Positions 24,284 through 34,080 are shown, counted from the stretch's first letter. The stretch is 64,000 nucleotides of DNA from Xanthomonas vesicatoria ATCC 35937 (GCF_001908725.1 NZ_CP018725.1:248001-312000), one strand, 5' to 3'. Made by a program: numbers and translations. Notes: generated by a model from the letters alone, not told the origin.

Positions 24284-27250
24284 TCAGTCGGCGCAGTTCT
24301 CGGGTCCCGCAGGCATGGCCAGGTCGCTGGCATCGTAGTAGATGCGATTGCGGCCGCTGCGCTTGGCGCTGTACAGAGCGGTATCGGCGCGCGCCAACAG
24401 TTGCTCGAGGGTTTCTCCAGGCGCAAACCAGGCCACCCCGATCGAGCAGGTGACGTGCAACCAGCCGCCATCGATCGGGTAATCGCCGCAGATGCCGCGA
24501 TGCAGTGCGTCCAGCCGGTGGGTGGCTTCGTGCGTCAGCCCCGGCAGCAGCGCCAGCAATTCTTCGCCGCCATAGCGGCCGATACGGTCGTCGCCACGTA
24601 CCAGCGTATCCAAGCGGCGACCGACCCCGGCCAGTACAGCATCGCCGGCCAGATGCCCGTGCTGATCGTTGACCAGCTTGAAGTGATCCAGATCGATCAA
24701 GACCACCGCCAGCGGCCGCGCTGTGGCGTCGGCGTTGCGCAACATGTCGCGCAACGCGGCAAGGATGCCGGCGCGGTTGAGCAGGCCGGTGAGTTCGTCG
24801 TGGGTGGCCTTCAGTGCAAGTTCGGAACGCGCCGATTCCAGATCCCGCTTGTCCTGTTCCAGCTCGGCTGTGCGCTCGGCAACCAGTTGCTCCAGCTCGC
24901 GCTTGCGCCGCAGCAGTTTGGCCGTGCGCCAGCGCAGCAGTGCAATCACCGCTGCGATCGCCAGCAGCACATACGCGATCAAGGCAGGAATGCCGCGCCA
25001 CCACGGTGGACGCAGCACGAAGGCGAACCGGGTGATCGGACTGGTACTACGCTGGCCCGCGTCCACTGCCTGCACCTCCAGCGCATAGCGGCCAGGCGGC
25101 AGCAGCGGATAGGTGATATGGCTGAGCGAGGTGCTGGTCCAGCTGGCCTGGTGGCCTTCCACGCGGTAGCGGAAGCTGATGCGGTCCTGGCCGCCTTCGG
25201 CGCCGGGCGTGCTCAGATCCACGTCAAGCGGAACCTGCGACCAGGGGACCTGTGCACCGGGTGCAAGGGTTTGTTCGCCGCGCCGCACGCGCAGCACATC
25301 CACCCGTAACGGTGGCGATGCGAACACGCGTGATGGAGCGATCAGATGGGTCAGTCCGCGGCTGCTGCCGAGCCAGACGCTGCCATCGATGTCTTCAAAC
25401 AACGCATTGGCAGACACGTCGTCCCACAACAGGCCCTCGCTGCGCGTGGCGCGCGACCAGTGGCCATGATCCAGCAGGTCCAGGCCCTGGCTGCTGCCCA
25501 GCCACAAACGTCCCTTGCTGTCGTGACGGAGGATGAAAGGCATCACGCGCGAGACCAGCGTGTCGTTGACTGCAGTCAGCGTGACGACTGCATCGTCTTG
25601 CACGTTGCCGTGCCAAAGCCCGGTATCGCGCAGCGAAAGCCACAGCTGGCCGTCGTCGGAAAAATCCATCAGAAAGTAATCGTGGCTGGGCAGGTTGCCG
25701 TGCACCTGGACCTGCCGCCAGCGACCATCTTTTTCCTGGCGATACAGTCCTTCGCGGGTACTGGCCCATAGCCGGCCCTGACGGTCCAGATCGACATCGC
25801 CGACGAACGCCGCCGGCACTGCCTCTTCGCGCCTGGCCTGCAGCGGTGCCTCCGGTGCGATGGAGTACAGGCCGCGCGGGGTGGTGACCCAGAGCACCCC
25901 GTCCGGGCCGAACAACAGCTTGTTAGTTGGCAGGTCGAGCTGCATGACGTCGAAGGTCTTGCCCGTTTGCGGGTCGCGTCGGGCGAGGGCGCCGGAGGAG
26001 CGCGCCACCCAGGCCGCGCCATCCTTGGGCGACAACGCGATGGAGACCGATTGCAGCAACGGCTCGCCGTTGGCCAGTGTCCACGGTTGCATGCGCCCGG
26101 TGCGCGGATCCAGCACATTGGAGCCGGCATCGCCGCCTACCAGCAGCTCACCGCTAGGCAGTCGCTGGATGGCCCAGGTGGGCGATTCGGCCAGGCCCTG
26201 GCTTTCGTCCCAATGCTCGATGTTGCCGTAGCCCAACCAGCGCTGCACCCCCAGCCCGCGCGTGCCGATCCACAGCTGGCCGGTACTCTGCATCATCAAC
26301 GGGCCCACCATCGGGCTGATTGACAGCCTCTGGTCATGCCCGAAGTAGCGCCACTGATCGCCTTCCCAGCGCACCATTCCACGGTCCGAGCGCGTAATCA
26401 GGCGGCCCTGCGCATCCTCCGACAAGGTGGTTGCACCGGACAACGTGTCAAAACTGGTGCCGGCCGGCGGTGCATGGTTACGGAAGACGCGTTCGCCTTG
26501 CGCACGCGACATCACCATGCCGCCACCGCGCAACCACAGATCACCGCGATGATCGCGGAACACCGCGCGCCATTGCCGTTCCGGCACACCGTCGGCATCG
26601 CCCAACTGGGTGATGCGGCCGTTGGCATCGATGCGGCAAACGCGTTTTCCGCAACTGGCCCACAACGCGGTGCCATCGGCAAGCAAGGCTTTTCCTGCGG
26701 GAAGGGTGGTGCCGTCATCCAGGCGCAACGGCAGCGCACGGACGGTCCATCCGGTTTGCTTGCCAGGCACCAGGTGCAGCAACTGGTTTTCGCTGACCAC
26801 CACCACGCCGCCTGCGTAAGGGGCGATGACATTGCCGCTGTCGGCACGGATCGGCAGGCCATCCTGCAACACCGCGCTGAAGGTCGTGCCATTGCGCACG
26901 AATACGCCGTTGGCGCTGGCCACCCATAAGCGTCCGCGCGCGTCCAGCGTCAACGCACGGATGTAGCGCGCGTCCAGGCCGCTGTCCCTGCCAACCGGAA
27001 TGAATTGTTCGCGTTCGAAGCGATGCAGTGCCAGTTCGGTGCCGACCCAGACCACGCCCTGGCGGTCCTCGAGCAGGCTGTTGACGGTCATTCCCTGCAG
27101 GCCGTCGGCCTGCGCGTAATCGCGAAAGCTATAGGTTTGTGCCCATCCATTGCCTGCGATCAGCCATCCGAGCAGACAGAACACTGCCAGACGGCGCAGC
27201 GCAGTGCCGCGCTTGCCAGGTAGAAAGAACAGCGCAGACACGTTCGACAT
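24284..27250 (-). CDS. Periplasmic-sensor diguanylate cyclase 2
   Basis: 988 aa from ATG 27250 (MSNVSALFFLPGKRG...), with a signal anchor LAVFCLLGWLIAGNGWAQ. Same layout as the neighbouring cyclase: propeller repeats (QGVVWVGTELALHRF, GRLWASTREGLYR), Y_Y_Y domain, transmembrane helix (ALIAYVLLAIAAVIALL), coiled coil, GGDEF with GGEEL at about residue 894 and RGDD inhibitory site. The start follows the fliR stop by 90 bp of upstream sequence on the same strand, so it may be read through from fliLMNOPQR. The ligand seen by the propeller is unknown. The pair looks like a tandem duplication that has diverged. Confidence 0.93.
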   Translation of the reverse strand: MSNVSALFFLPGKRGTALRRLAVFCLLGWLIAGNGWAQTYSFRDYAQADGLQGMTVNSLLEDRQGVVWVGTELALHRFEREQFIPVGRDSGLDARYIRALTLDARGRLWVASANGVFVRNGTTFSAVLQDGLPIRADSGNVIAPYAGGVVVVSENQLLHLVPGKQTGWTVRALPLRLDDGTTLPAGKALLADGTALWASCGKRVCRIDANGRITQLGDADGVPERQWRAVFRDHRGDLWLRGGGMVMSRAQGERVFRNHAPPAGTSFDTLSGATTLSEDAQGRLITRSDRGMVRWEGDQWRYFGHDQRLSISPMVGPLMMQSTGQLWIGTRGLGVQRWLGYGNIEHWDESQGLAESPTWAIQRLPSGELLVGGDAGSNVLDPRTGRMQPWTLANGEPLLQSVSIALSPKDGAAWVARSSGALARRDPQTGKTFDVMQLDLPTNKLLFGPDGVLWVTTPRGLYSIAPEAPLQARREEAVPAAFVGDVDLDRQGRLWASTREGLYRQEKDGRWRQVQVHGNLPSHDYFLMDFSDDGQLWLSLRDTGLWHGNVQDDAVVTLTAVNDTLVSRVMPFILRHDSKGRLWLGSSQGLDLLDHGHWSRATRSEGLLWDDVSANALFEDIDGSVWLGSSRGLTHLIAPSRVFASPPLRVDVLRVRRGEQTLAPGAQVPWSQVPLDVDLSTPGAEGGQDRISFRYRVEGHQASWTSTSLSHITYPLLPPGRYALEVQAVDAGQRSTSPITRFAFVLRPPWWRGIPALIAYVLLAIAAVIALLRWRTAKLLRRKRELEQLVAERTAELEQDKRDLESARSELALKATHDELTGLLNRAGILAALRDMLRNADATARPLAVVLIDLDHFKLVNDQHGHLAGDAVLAGVGRRLDTLVRGDDRIGRYGGEELLALLPGLTHEATHRLDALHRGICGDYPIDGGWLHVTCSIGVAWFAPGETLEQLLARADTALYSAKRSGRNRIYYDASDLAMPAGPENCAD

Positions 27251-27339
27251 CGGTTCCCGCAAGAGTGGCGTGCGATTGAACGGACCAATCGTCCTCAGCG
27301 TTGACGGCGACTGGCTGCAAAACTTGAGCGGCCGCAACC

Positions 27340-28131
27340 CTAGCCTGTCAGTTCTCTGGCGGAGTCGAAGGCGGTATCGAACATGCGCTGCACGGGTGGC
27401 GCAAACTCGCTTGCAAAGCTGGACAGCAGGAACAGCCCCAGCAGGACCGTCAGCGGCAAGCCAAGTTGCATCGGATTCAACGCCGGCGCCGCCTTGGCCA
27501 ACGCGCCAAAGGCCAGATTGACCGCCAGCATCGCCACCATCATCGGCAGGGCCAAGGTCAGCCCGCCGCGCATGATCTGCAGGAACAAGGTAGGCGCCAC
27601 CTCCGCAAACGCGCGGGCGTCGGGAATGGCCGTGCCGATCGGCAGCGCCTTGTAGCTGTCCACCAGCAGCGAGATCACTGCCAGGTGACCGTTAGCGGCA
27701 AAGAACAGCAAGCCGAAGCCGATGTAGAACCACTGCGCGATCACGCCGGAGGTCACCCCGCGCATCGGGTCGGACATCTGCGCAAACGACAGGCCGGTGG
27801 ACTGGGACACCAACTCACCGGCCAGCGCGCCGGCCTCGAAGATCAACTTCAGCATGAAGCCCATGCTGGCGCCCACCGCCAGCTCGCGTGCGATGCTCAG
27901 TACCGCCTGCGCGGTGAAGCCATCCCACTCGGGCACCGGCGGCAGGATCGGCGCCAGCACCATCGACAAGGTCCCGGCCAGCATCACCCGCACCCGCCCG
28001 GGCACCGCACGCGTGCCGATCAACGGCATCGCCGTCAGCAGCGCACCGGTGCGCAGCATGGTCCACATGATCGCCCCGACCATCGCAAACGCGCGCTGGC
28101 CGTCGATCACCATCTGGGTAGCGGAATCCAT
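27340..28131 (-). CDS. fliR: Flagellar export protein FliR
   Basis: 263 aa, hydrophobic throughout with about six membrane segments (MLRTGALLTAMPLIGTRAVP, GFGLLFFAANGHLAVISLLV). It forms the export-gate core with FliP and FliQ. Start ATG 28131 is 13 bp after the fliQ stop. Last core gene of fliLMNOPQR; the two diguanylate cyclases follow on the same strand. Confidence 0.95.
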   Translation of the reverse strand: MDSATQMVIDGQRAFAMVGAIMWTMLRTGALLTAMPLIGTRAVPGRVRVMLAGTLSMVLAPILPPVPEWDGFTAQAVLSIARELAVGASMGFMLKLIFEAGALAGELVSQSTGLSFAQMSDPMRGVTSGVIAQWFYIGFGLLFFAANGHLAVISLLVDSYKALPIGTAIPDARAFAEVAPTLFLQIMRGGLTLALPMMVAMLAVNLAFGALAKAAPALNPMQLGLPLTVLLGLFLLSSFASEFAPPVQRMFDTAFDSARELTG

Positions 28132-28144
28132 CCGGTCTGGTCCG

Positions 28145-28414
28145 CTAACCGATCAGGTGCGGAATGCGCTGGAACAGCGCAATGGTGAACTCCACCAGAT
28201 GCCCCAGCAGCATGCTGCCGGTGGCAAATAGCGTCGCGGTCAATGCGACCGCCTTGGCCACGAAGCCGATGGTGGGTTCGTTCAATTGGGTCGCGGCCTG
28301 CACCACACCGATGACGACACCGACGATCAGCACCGCCAGCAACATCGGTCCGGCAATCCACAGGACGGTGACCAGGCCACCACGTAATTCAGTCAGGGCG
28401 ATTTCAGGGCTCAT
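28145..28414 (-). CDS. fliQ: Flagellar export protein FliQ
   Basis: 89 aa with two transmembrane helices (VLWIAGPMLLAVLIVGVVIG and ALTATLFATGSMLLGHLVEF), family length. Start ATG 28414 (MSPEIALTELRGG). Unlike the usual close packing, 1,077 bp of repeat-rich DNA separate it from fliP, so expression from the upstream promoter must cross a large palindrome. Confidence 0.95.
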   Translation of the reverse strand: MSPEIALTELRGGLVTVLWIAGPMLLAVLIVGVVIGVVQAATQLNEPTIGFVAKAVALTATLFATGSMLLGHLVEFTIALFQRIPHLIG

Positions 28415-28548
28415 GGGCGGTGGTGATGCAAGTCGGGTGCCAAAGGGGCGGGGATGGGGGGATTCGGGATTTGGGATTCGTTGTTTGGCTGGCGGCTTTT
28501 TGTAGAGGGTGACCTTTGTTTCGCCCTGCGGTGAGCATTGCCATAACA

Positions 28549-28606
<58 letters not shown>

Positions 28607-28632
28607 GCTCTTGCTTTGCTGTTGGCTTTAAG

Positions 28633-29221
28633 GGCCCCCATACCGCAGCGGCAATTCGGGTAGATACAACCCGCAGGGCGGCGCGCATGGAAGCGCGACG
28701 TTTTTGTAAGGGACATGGATGTCCCTTACAAAAATTTCTACCCGGATTGCGGACCTGGAGCGCGCAGCGCGGAAGGCGCGAGGACGGGGTGTGTTTCTTT
28801 GGTTACTTTGGTCAGCCTGCGGCTGCCGTAGAGCGCTTCTTGCACAAGCAAAGAAAGTGACTCGTTCCCCGAAGGGGAGCGAAAGCTCTGCACTTGCTTG
28901 GCTTGCAGCTTGCAGCTTGCAGCTTGCAGCTTGATTTTCTTGGTGTGAATCAGACAAATCAACGGCTTTCACGCCCTACGGGCGCGAGTCACTTTTCTTT
29001 GCTTGTGCAAGAAGCGCTCTACGGCAGCCGCAGGCTGACCAAAGTAACCAAAAGAAAGCACACCCCGTCCTCGCGCCCTCCGCGCCTGCGGCGCTGCGGG
29101 TGCGCAAGTCCGGCGGAAATTTTTGTAAGGGACATCCCTGTCCCTTACAAAAACGTCGCGCATCCATGCGCGCCGCCCTACGGGTTGTATCTGCCGGCCT
29201 TGCCGCTGCGGTATGGGGCCC
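28633..29221. repeat. Long inverted repeat between fliP and fliQ
   Basis: The arms 28633-28864 and 28985-29221 are about 90 percent identical as inverted copies. The 120-bp centre contains a 7-bp tandem repeat (GCTTGCA, 28901-28933). Each arm carries its own 15-bp palindrome TTTTTGTAAGGGACA / TGTCCCTTACAAAAA (28701-28734 and 29120-29153). No transposase or clear target duplication was seen. It is either a MITE-like element or two head-to-head copies of a shorter repeat. The flanks 28415-28548 and 29222-29491 hold no supported gene. Confidence 0.9.
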
Positions 29222-29491
29222 CGGACGAGCAAAGGGCACAGAGCGAAAGCACAGGAGCAAGCAACAGCAAAAGCGCAGATCCGGGAGCTAGAACCGAGAA
29301 GCGAAAGCCAAGATTTCGGAGGTGCGAGGTGAGCGGATACGAGGAGGGGCTGGGCCATAAAGCCGACGTCCATTAGCACCATCTGCCGAACTCAACCAGC
29401 CGCAAATACTACTTAAATGGGAATGTGGCTCAGCTGGATACCAATGACAGTGCCAGCCACATCGATCACGCGCACAGCACGCCATCCACAC

Positions 29492-30334
29492 CTACGACGC
29501 GTTGAAGCTCGCGGCCAGCGTCCCCACCACCAACACCCACCCATCCACCAGGATGAACAACAGGATCTTGAACGGCGCGGAGATCAACATCGGCGACAGC
29601 ATCATCATGCCCATCGACATCAACACGCTCGCCACCACCAGATCGATGATCACGAACGGAATGAAGATCAAGAACCCGATCTCGAATGCCGTCTTCAGCT
29701 CGCTGGTGACAAACGACGCCACCAGCACCGGGAACGGCACCGCGTCCGGGCCGGCGTATTTCCCGTCGCCGGCCATGCCTGCGAAGGTCATCAGGTCGGT
29801 CTCGCGGATCTGCGCCAGCATGAAGGCGCGCAGCGGCTGCGTGGTCAGCGTCCAGGCGGTGGAGAAATCGATCTGGTTGTTGAGGTACGGCTGCAGGCCG
29901 GCGCCCCACATCTTTTGCCACACCGGCATCATCACCAGTGCGGTGAGGAACATCGCCAGGCCCAGCAGCACCTGATTGGAGGGGGTCTGGCCAGTGCCCA
30001 ACGCCTGGCGCAGCAGGCCCAGTACGATGGTGATGCGGGTAAAGGCGGTCAGCACCAGCAGCATCGACGGCAGCAGGGTAATCGCCGTCATCAGCAGCAA
30101 GGTCTGCAGCGGCAGGCTCACCGGCTGGTCGCCGATGCGGCCCACGCTGACGTTCGGCAGGTTTGGCAGTTGATTGGAGCCGGGCGGCACGGCAGGGGTG
30201 GCGGCGGGCGCGGCGGCCTGGGCCATCGACGGCAGTGCGGCGGGCGTGGCGGCGGCCAACATCGGGCAGCTCATCACCAGCAGGATCAAGATCAGGCGCA
30301 GGCTGCGCCCCCAGCGATTCCAACAACTAAACAT
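29492..30334 (-). CDS. fliP: Flagellar export protein FliP
   Basis: 280 aa. Cleavable signal region (LRLILILLVMSCPMLAAA), then the family signature TAFTRITIVLGLLRQALG and C-terminal helices (FIPFVIIDLVVASVLMSMGM). It forms the pentameric core of the export gate. ATG 30334 is one base after the fliO stop codon. Confidence 0.95.
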   Translation of the reverse strand: MFSCWNRWGRSLRLILILLVMSCPMLAAATPAALPSMAQAAAPAATPAVPPGSNQLPNLPNVSVGRIGDQPVSLPLQTLLLMTAITLLPSMLLVLTAFTRITIVLGLLRQALGTGQTPSNQVLLGLAMFLTALVMMPVWQKMWGAGLQPYLNNQIDFSTAWTLTTQPLRAFMLAQIRETDLMTFAGMAGDGKYAGPDAVPFPVLVASFVTSELKTAFEIGFLIFIPFVIIDLVVASVLMSMGMMMLSPMLISAPFKILLFILVDGWVLVVGTLAASFNAS

Positions 30335-30335
30335 G

Positions 30336-30743
30336 TCACGGGTCCTTGCGCAGCTTCTGAGCGAGCAGCTGGGCGAAATTGGGGAGTTGCTTGAAATTGG
30401 GCAGGGTGGGTGCGGGCGTGGGCGGCAGCGGTTCGGGCAAGGTGTGCAAGGTGCTGATGCCGCCGGCGGTGACGCCCAGCAGCAATTGCTGGCCATTCAC
30501 CTCCACCACCACCACACGTTCCTTGGCACCCACCGCCAGGCTGGTCACTACGCGCAGGCCTTCGCTGTTGCGAAAACCACTGCCGGGCATGCGCTTGAGC
30601 AACCAGCCCAGGCCGACGATCAGCGCGAGCACCAACAGCAATGCAAAGACCGCGCCAAACAGGCTGGGCGAAGACGGCGCCTGCGCGCCGACCTGGGTGG
30701 CCTTGGCCGCGACGGGCGCGGCGGCAGCCAGCAGGCCGATCAC
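30336..30743 (-). CDS. fliO: Flagellar export accessory FliO
   Basis: 135 aa with one transmembrane helix (LFGAVFALLLVLALIVGLGWLL) and the cytoplasmic FliO domain (RVVTSLAVGAKERVVVVEVNGQQLLLGVT). It helps FliP assemble. The start is GTG 30743, overlapping the fliN stop as GTGA. Confidence 0.92.
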   Translation of the reverse strand: MIGLLAAAAPVAAKATQVGAQAPSSPSLFGAVFALLLVLALIVGLGWLLKRMPGSGFRNSEGLRVVTSLAVGAKERVVVVEVNGQQLLLGVTAGGISTLHTLPEPLPPTPAPTLPNFKQLPNFAQLLAQKLRKDP

Positions 30744-31078
30744 CGCAGCCTCCGGATCCGTTCGCTGGGGCTCACCACGTCGGTCAGGCGGATGCCGAAG
30801 CGGTCGTTGATCACCACGACTTCGCCGTGCGCGATCAGGGTGCCGTTGACGTACACGTCCAGCGGTTCGCCTGCGCCGCGCTCCAGCTCCACCACCGAGC
30901 CCTGGTTGAGCTGCAGCAGGTTGCGGATCGGAATGCGGGCGCGGCCCACCTCCAGCGACAGCGTCACCGGAACGTCCAGGATGACGTCCAGGTTGAGGTC
31001 GGCGGCATTCTGGTCGTGCTCGGCCTGCAGGTTGTCAAAGGTGGCGGGCGCGGCGTCGAGGATGTCGGAGTTCATCAT
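30740..31078 (-). CDS. fliN: Flagellar switch protein FliN
   Basis: 112 aa. The C-terminal SpoA domain (LDVILDVPVTLSLEVGRARI, LLQLNQGSVVEL, LIAHGEVVVINDRFGIRLTD) forms the bottom of the C-ring. ATG 31078 overlaps the fliM stop. A long frame covering 31897-30740 is an out-of-frame extension and is rejected. Confidence 0.95.
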   Translation of the reverse strand: MMNSDILDAAPATFDNLQAEHDQNAADLNLDVILDVPVTLSLEVGRARIPIRNLLQLNQGSVVELERGAGEPLDVYVNGTLIAHGEVVVINDRFGIRLTDVVSPSERIRRLR

Positions 31079-32088
31079 TTGCTTGGGTCCTGGGAGGGAA
31101 CGGCACGCGGGGCTTGCACGCCGGGCGGGCGGACGGCGGTGATCTTCACGGCGTTGTTGCCGTTGGAAACGCCGAATTCGCCGGTGAACATCGGGATTTC
31201 TTCCACGCACAGCGGTACCTGTGCGGGCAGATCGATCGGCAGGATGTCGCCGACCTTCAGGCCGGTGAGCTGGCGCAGGCTCATGCGTTTGCTGGCCAGC
31301 ACGCTCGACAGCGTCACTTCGGCGGTATTGAGCTGCTCGCGCAGCATCACGTTCCAGGAGTCGTCGCGGTCGTTGCGGTCGCTCTGGATGCCGGCATCGA
31401 GCAGTTCGCGGATCGGCTCCAGCATCGAATACGGCAGGGTGATGTGGATCTCGCCGCCGCCGCCTTCCAGCTCTACATGGAACCGGCACACCACCACGTA
31501 CTCGCGCGGGGTGACGATGTTGGCGAAGTGCGGGTTGATCTCCGAGTTGATGTATTCGAAGTCCACCTCCATCACCGGCGCCCAGGCTTCCTTCAGATCG
31601 GCAAAGGTCTGCTTGAGCATCAGCTGGATCACGCGCATTTCGGTGGCGGTGAACTCGCGGCCTTCGATGCGGGTGTGGAAGCGGCCGTCGCCACCGAAGA
31701 AGTTGTCTACCACGGTGAACACCAGCGTGGGTTCGAACACGATCAGGCCGGTGCCACGCAGCGGTTTGAAGCGGATCAGGTTGAGGTTGGTCGGCACATA
31801 CAGCGAGTGCATGTACTCGTTGAACTTGACCAGGTCGATGCCGCGCACCGACAGGTCGGCCGAGCGCCGGATCAGGTTGAACAGGCCGATGCGCCACAGC
31901 CGCGCAAAGCGCTCGTTGACCATCTCCAGGGTCGGCATGCGCCCACGGATGATGCGGTCCTGGCTGGACAGATCGTATTGACGCGCCTCGCCGGGTAGCG
32001 GCTCCGGCTCGGTATTGACCGCACCGGAATCCACGCCATGCAACAGGGCATCGATCTCGTCCTGGGAAAGCAGATCACTGACGCTCAT
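31075..32088 (-). CDS. fliM: Flagellar switch protein FliM
   Basis: 337 aa. The N-terminal CheY-P binding motif LSQDEIDALLHG (7-18) is intact, followed by the CheC-like middle domain and a C-terminal SpoA domain (GDILPIDLPAQVPLCVEEIP). It sets rotation direction through CheY encoded at 12707. Starts 9 bp after the fliL stop. Confidence 0.96.
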   Translation of the reverse strand: MSVSDLLSQDEIDALLHGVDSGAVNTEPEPLPGEARQYDLSSQDRIIRGRMPTLEMVNERFARLWRIGLFNLIRRSADLSVRGIDLVKFNEYMHSLYVPTNLNLIRFKPLRGTGLIVFEPTLVFTVVDNFFGGDGRFHTRIEGREFTATEMRVIQLMLKQTFADLKEAWAPVMEVDFEYINSEINPHFANIVTPREYVVVCRFHVELEGGGGEIHITLPYSMLEPIRELLDAGIQSDRNDRDDSWNVMLREQLNTAEVTLSSVLASKRMSLRQLTGLKVGDILPIDLPAQVPLCVEEIPMFTGEFGVSNGNNAVKITAVRPPGVQAPRAVPSQDPSK

Positions 32089-32097
32089 GGGCAGGCC

Positions 32098-32616
32098 TTA
32101 CTGGGTAACGAAACTGGTGAACAGCAGTTCTTCGACGCATTTCTTGCCGGTTTCGCTGGTCATGACCTTTTGCGCTTCGGTCAGCGCGGCTTTCTGCAGC
32201 TTCTGCTTGCCGGCAAGATCGGCCACGTCGGCAGCCTTGGTCTGCGACAGCAGCATCAGCAGATGCGCGCGGATGGCCGGCGCGTTTTCGGTGATGAGCT
32301 TGAGTTCTTCCGGGTCGCGGGTGACCAGCTGCACTTCGACCTGCAGGTACTGCGGGCCGTCGCCGGGGTCGGCCAGGTTGACCACGATCGCCGGGTCCAT
32401 CGGAAAGTACTGCGCGGGCTTGGGCACTTCGGCCACCTTGGGCGCGTCGTGCTTGCCGCCTTTTTCATCGCCCTTATGGCCGAGGAAGAACCACGCGCCG
32501 CCGCCGGCCGCGGCCAGCACGACCACGCCAATGGCAATCAACAGAAGAGGCTTTTTGCCGCCTTTCTTCTTTTCGTCTTTCTCGTCGGTCTTTTCAGGTT
32601 TCTTGGCCGCTGCCAC
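32098..32616 (-). CDS. fliL: Flagellar stator-associated protein FliL
   Basis: 172 aa. Lys/Glu-rich cytoplasmic start (EKTDEKDEKKKGGKKP), one transmembrane helix (LLLIAIGVVVLAAAGGGAWFF), then the periplasmic SPFH-like domain ending VEELLFTSFVTQ. GTG 32616 is the start because GGAG lies 7 nt before it and the sigma-54 promoter lies inside the longer open frame. First gene of fliLMNOPQR. Confidence 0.93.
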   Translation of the reverse strand: MAAAKKPEKTDEKDEKKKGGKKPLLLIAIGVVVLAAAGGGAWFFLGHKGDEKGGKHDAPKVAEVPKPAQYFPMDPAIVVNLADPGDGPQYLQVEVQLVTRDPEELKLITENAPAIRAHLLMLLSQTKAADVADLAGKQKLQKAALTEAQKVMTSETGKKCVEELLFTSFVTQ

Positions 32617-32649
32617 GTTCTGCTCCAGGGGAAGGCTTATCCCATGGAT

Positions 32650-32665
32650 GCAATCGGCATGCCAA
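32650..32665 (-). promoter_or_regulatory. Sigma-54 promoter of fliL operon
   Basis: Minus strand TTGGCATG, CCGA, TTGC followed by AT: nearly the full -24/-12 consensus with correct spacing. It sits between the fliK terminator and the fliL start, with a predicted leader of about 22 nt. Confidence 0.85.
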
Positions 32666-32704
32666 AACCGCGACGGTTTCCTGGCGCGACGCGCGCGCTG
32701 ATGC

Positions 32705-32738
32705 AAAAACCCCCGCAAGCCTTGCGCTGCGCGGGGGT
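32705..32738 (-). terminator. Intrinsic terminator after fliK
   Basis: Minus strand stem ACCCCCGC / GCGGGGGT (32738-32731 with 32716-32709) followed by a T-run (32708-32705). It ends the fliE-to-fliK operon 68 bp after the fliK stop and separates it from fliL. Confidence 0.85.
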
Positions 32739-32805
32739 GCGGGTAATCGCAACGTCGGCGCGACGTGCGTTTTTTACGCGGGGCTGGCCGCCCCGGCGCG
32801 GCGGC

Positions 32806-34080
32806 TCAGGCGTAGGCGTCCAGCAATCCACGCTGGCGTAACACCACCGACGGAATTCCGACGGGCGGGCTATCGTCCAGAGTGAGGCCGTTGCCGTCGC
32901 GCCCACTGCCGTTGCGGTTGCCGGTCTGGCCTTGCTGTTGCTGACCAACATCGGCCTGGCCGAGCTGGAAGCCGTTCTGGCCGAGCATTTCGCGTAGCCG
33001 CGGCAGACTCTGTTCCAGGGCCTGACGGGTGTCGGCGTTGGCAGCGGTAAAGCTGGCGTTGACCTTGTCGCCTTCCAGGTGCAAACGCACTTCCACCGGA
33101 CCCATCTCGTTCGGGGTGACCTTGATGTGCGCGTGGCCGATCTTCTGGTCGGCAAGCCAGCTCAGACGGGCGCCGATGGCATCGTCGAAGGTGTCGCTGC
33201 CCATCTCCGGGGTCGGGGTAGGCGAGGCGGCGAAGATCGGCGCCGGGTCCTGCAGGCGGGTGAGCGTGGGCGCGGCGGTGGGCAGCACGAACGCCGGTGC
33301 ATCCGGGGCGTCCGGTGCGGTGCCGTCGTCGGCCGGGTCCAAAGCCTTGACCGCCATGCTCATCAGCGCAGCGGCCTGCGCGTCGCCGCTCACTGCAGTG
33401 GTCGAGGTGGGCTTGGCGACTGCAGCAGCCGGCGCGAGCGCACCCAGGCTGGGCAGGGCAGTTACGCCGGTTGCGGCGGCAGTGGTGGCGGGTGCGGTGG
33501 CGTCGGTCGGCACGGCGGTCGCGGTCGGCGTGGCGCCGGCGGCACTGGCCATACTGGCGGCGAGCGCTGCGGCAGCCGCAGCCAGGGCATCGCCGCCCGG
33601 GACTGCCTGGGCCAGCAGGCTCATGCCAAAACCGCCCAGGCCCGCGGGCGGCCAGCCGGCTTCAGTGGTCACGGTGGTATCGGCGGGCGCGTCCTTGCTG
33701 TCCTTGCTGGCAGTTGCGTCTTTTCCGGTCGCGGTGGTGGTACTGCTGTCCTTGGCCGCCGGCTCCTTGGCGGGCTGTGCAGCCTTGGCATCGCCGTCCT
33801 GGGCGCGCGGGCGCTTGGTCGCATCACCGGGCGCGTCATCGCCCTGTTCGTCGTCGGCGCGGTTCTTGTCGGGCTGGCTGGATTTCGCAGCGGGCGGCTT
33901 GGCCGGCACGCGCTCGGGCGCCTGCGGCGGGGCGTGGTTGGGCGTGTTGGCCGGATTGAGCATGCGCGCGAACTGGTCCTGCGCCGGGTCCTGCTCCGTC
34001 GATGGGTCGCTGTAGCTGGACTTCTTGCCGGTGCTGGCAAGCGCGCCGAGGCCGGCGGCAAACGCGGACAGGGGGTTCAT
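32806..34080 (-). CDS. fliK: Flagellar hook-length control FliK
   Basis: 424 aa. Long Ala/Pro/Thr/Asp-rich disordered N-terminal ruler (about 1-290), then the conserved Flg_hook domain with KVTPNEMGPVEVRLHLEGDKV and REMLGQNGFQLGQADVG. The domain contacts FlhB at its NPTH site. ATG 34080 overlaps the fliJ stop as ATGA. Last gene before the terminator. Confidence 0.93.
   Translation of the reverse strand: MNPLSAFAAGLGALASTGKKSSYSDPSTEQDPAQDQFARMLNPANTPNHAPPQAPERVPAKPPAAKSSQPDKNRADDEQGDDAPGDATKRPRAQDGDAKAAQPAKEPAAKDSSTTTATGKDATASKDSKDAPADTTVTTEAGWPPAGLGGFGMSLLAQAVPGGDALAAAAAALAASMASAAGATPTATAVPTDATAPATTAAATGVTALPSLGALAPAAAVAKPTSTTAVSGDAQAAALMSMAVKALDPADDGTAPDAPDAPAFVLPTAAPTLTRLQDPAPIFAASPTPTPEMGSDTFDDAIGARLSWLADQKIGHAHIKVTPNEMGPVEVRLHLEGDKVNASFTAANADTRQALEQSLPRLREMLGQNGFQLGQADVGQQQQGQTGNRNGSGRDGNGLTLDDSPPVGIPSVVLRQRGLLDAYA

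Noticed and set aside
24004..24453. Small plus-strand gene between the two cyclases
   Set aside because: No ribosome site, overlaps the 3' end of the second cyclase, no recognisable domain.
30740..31897. 385-aa frame ending as FliN
   Set aside because: Only the last 112 codons are FliN; the rest is an out-of-frame reading of fliM.
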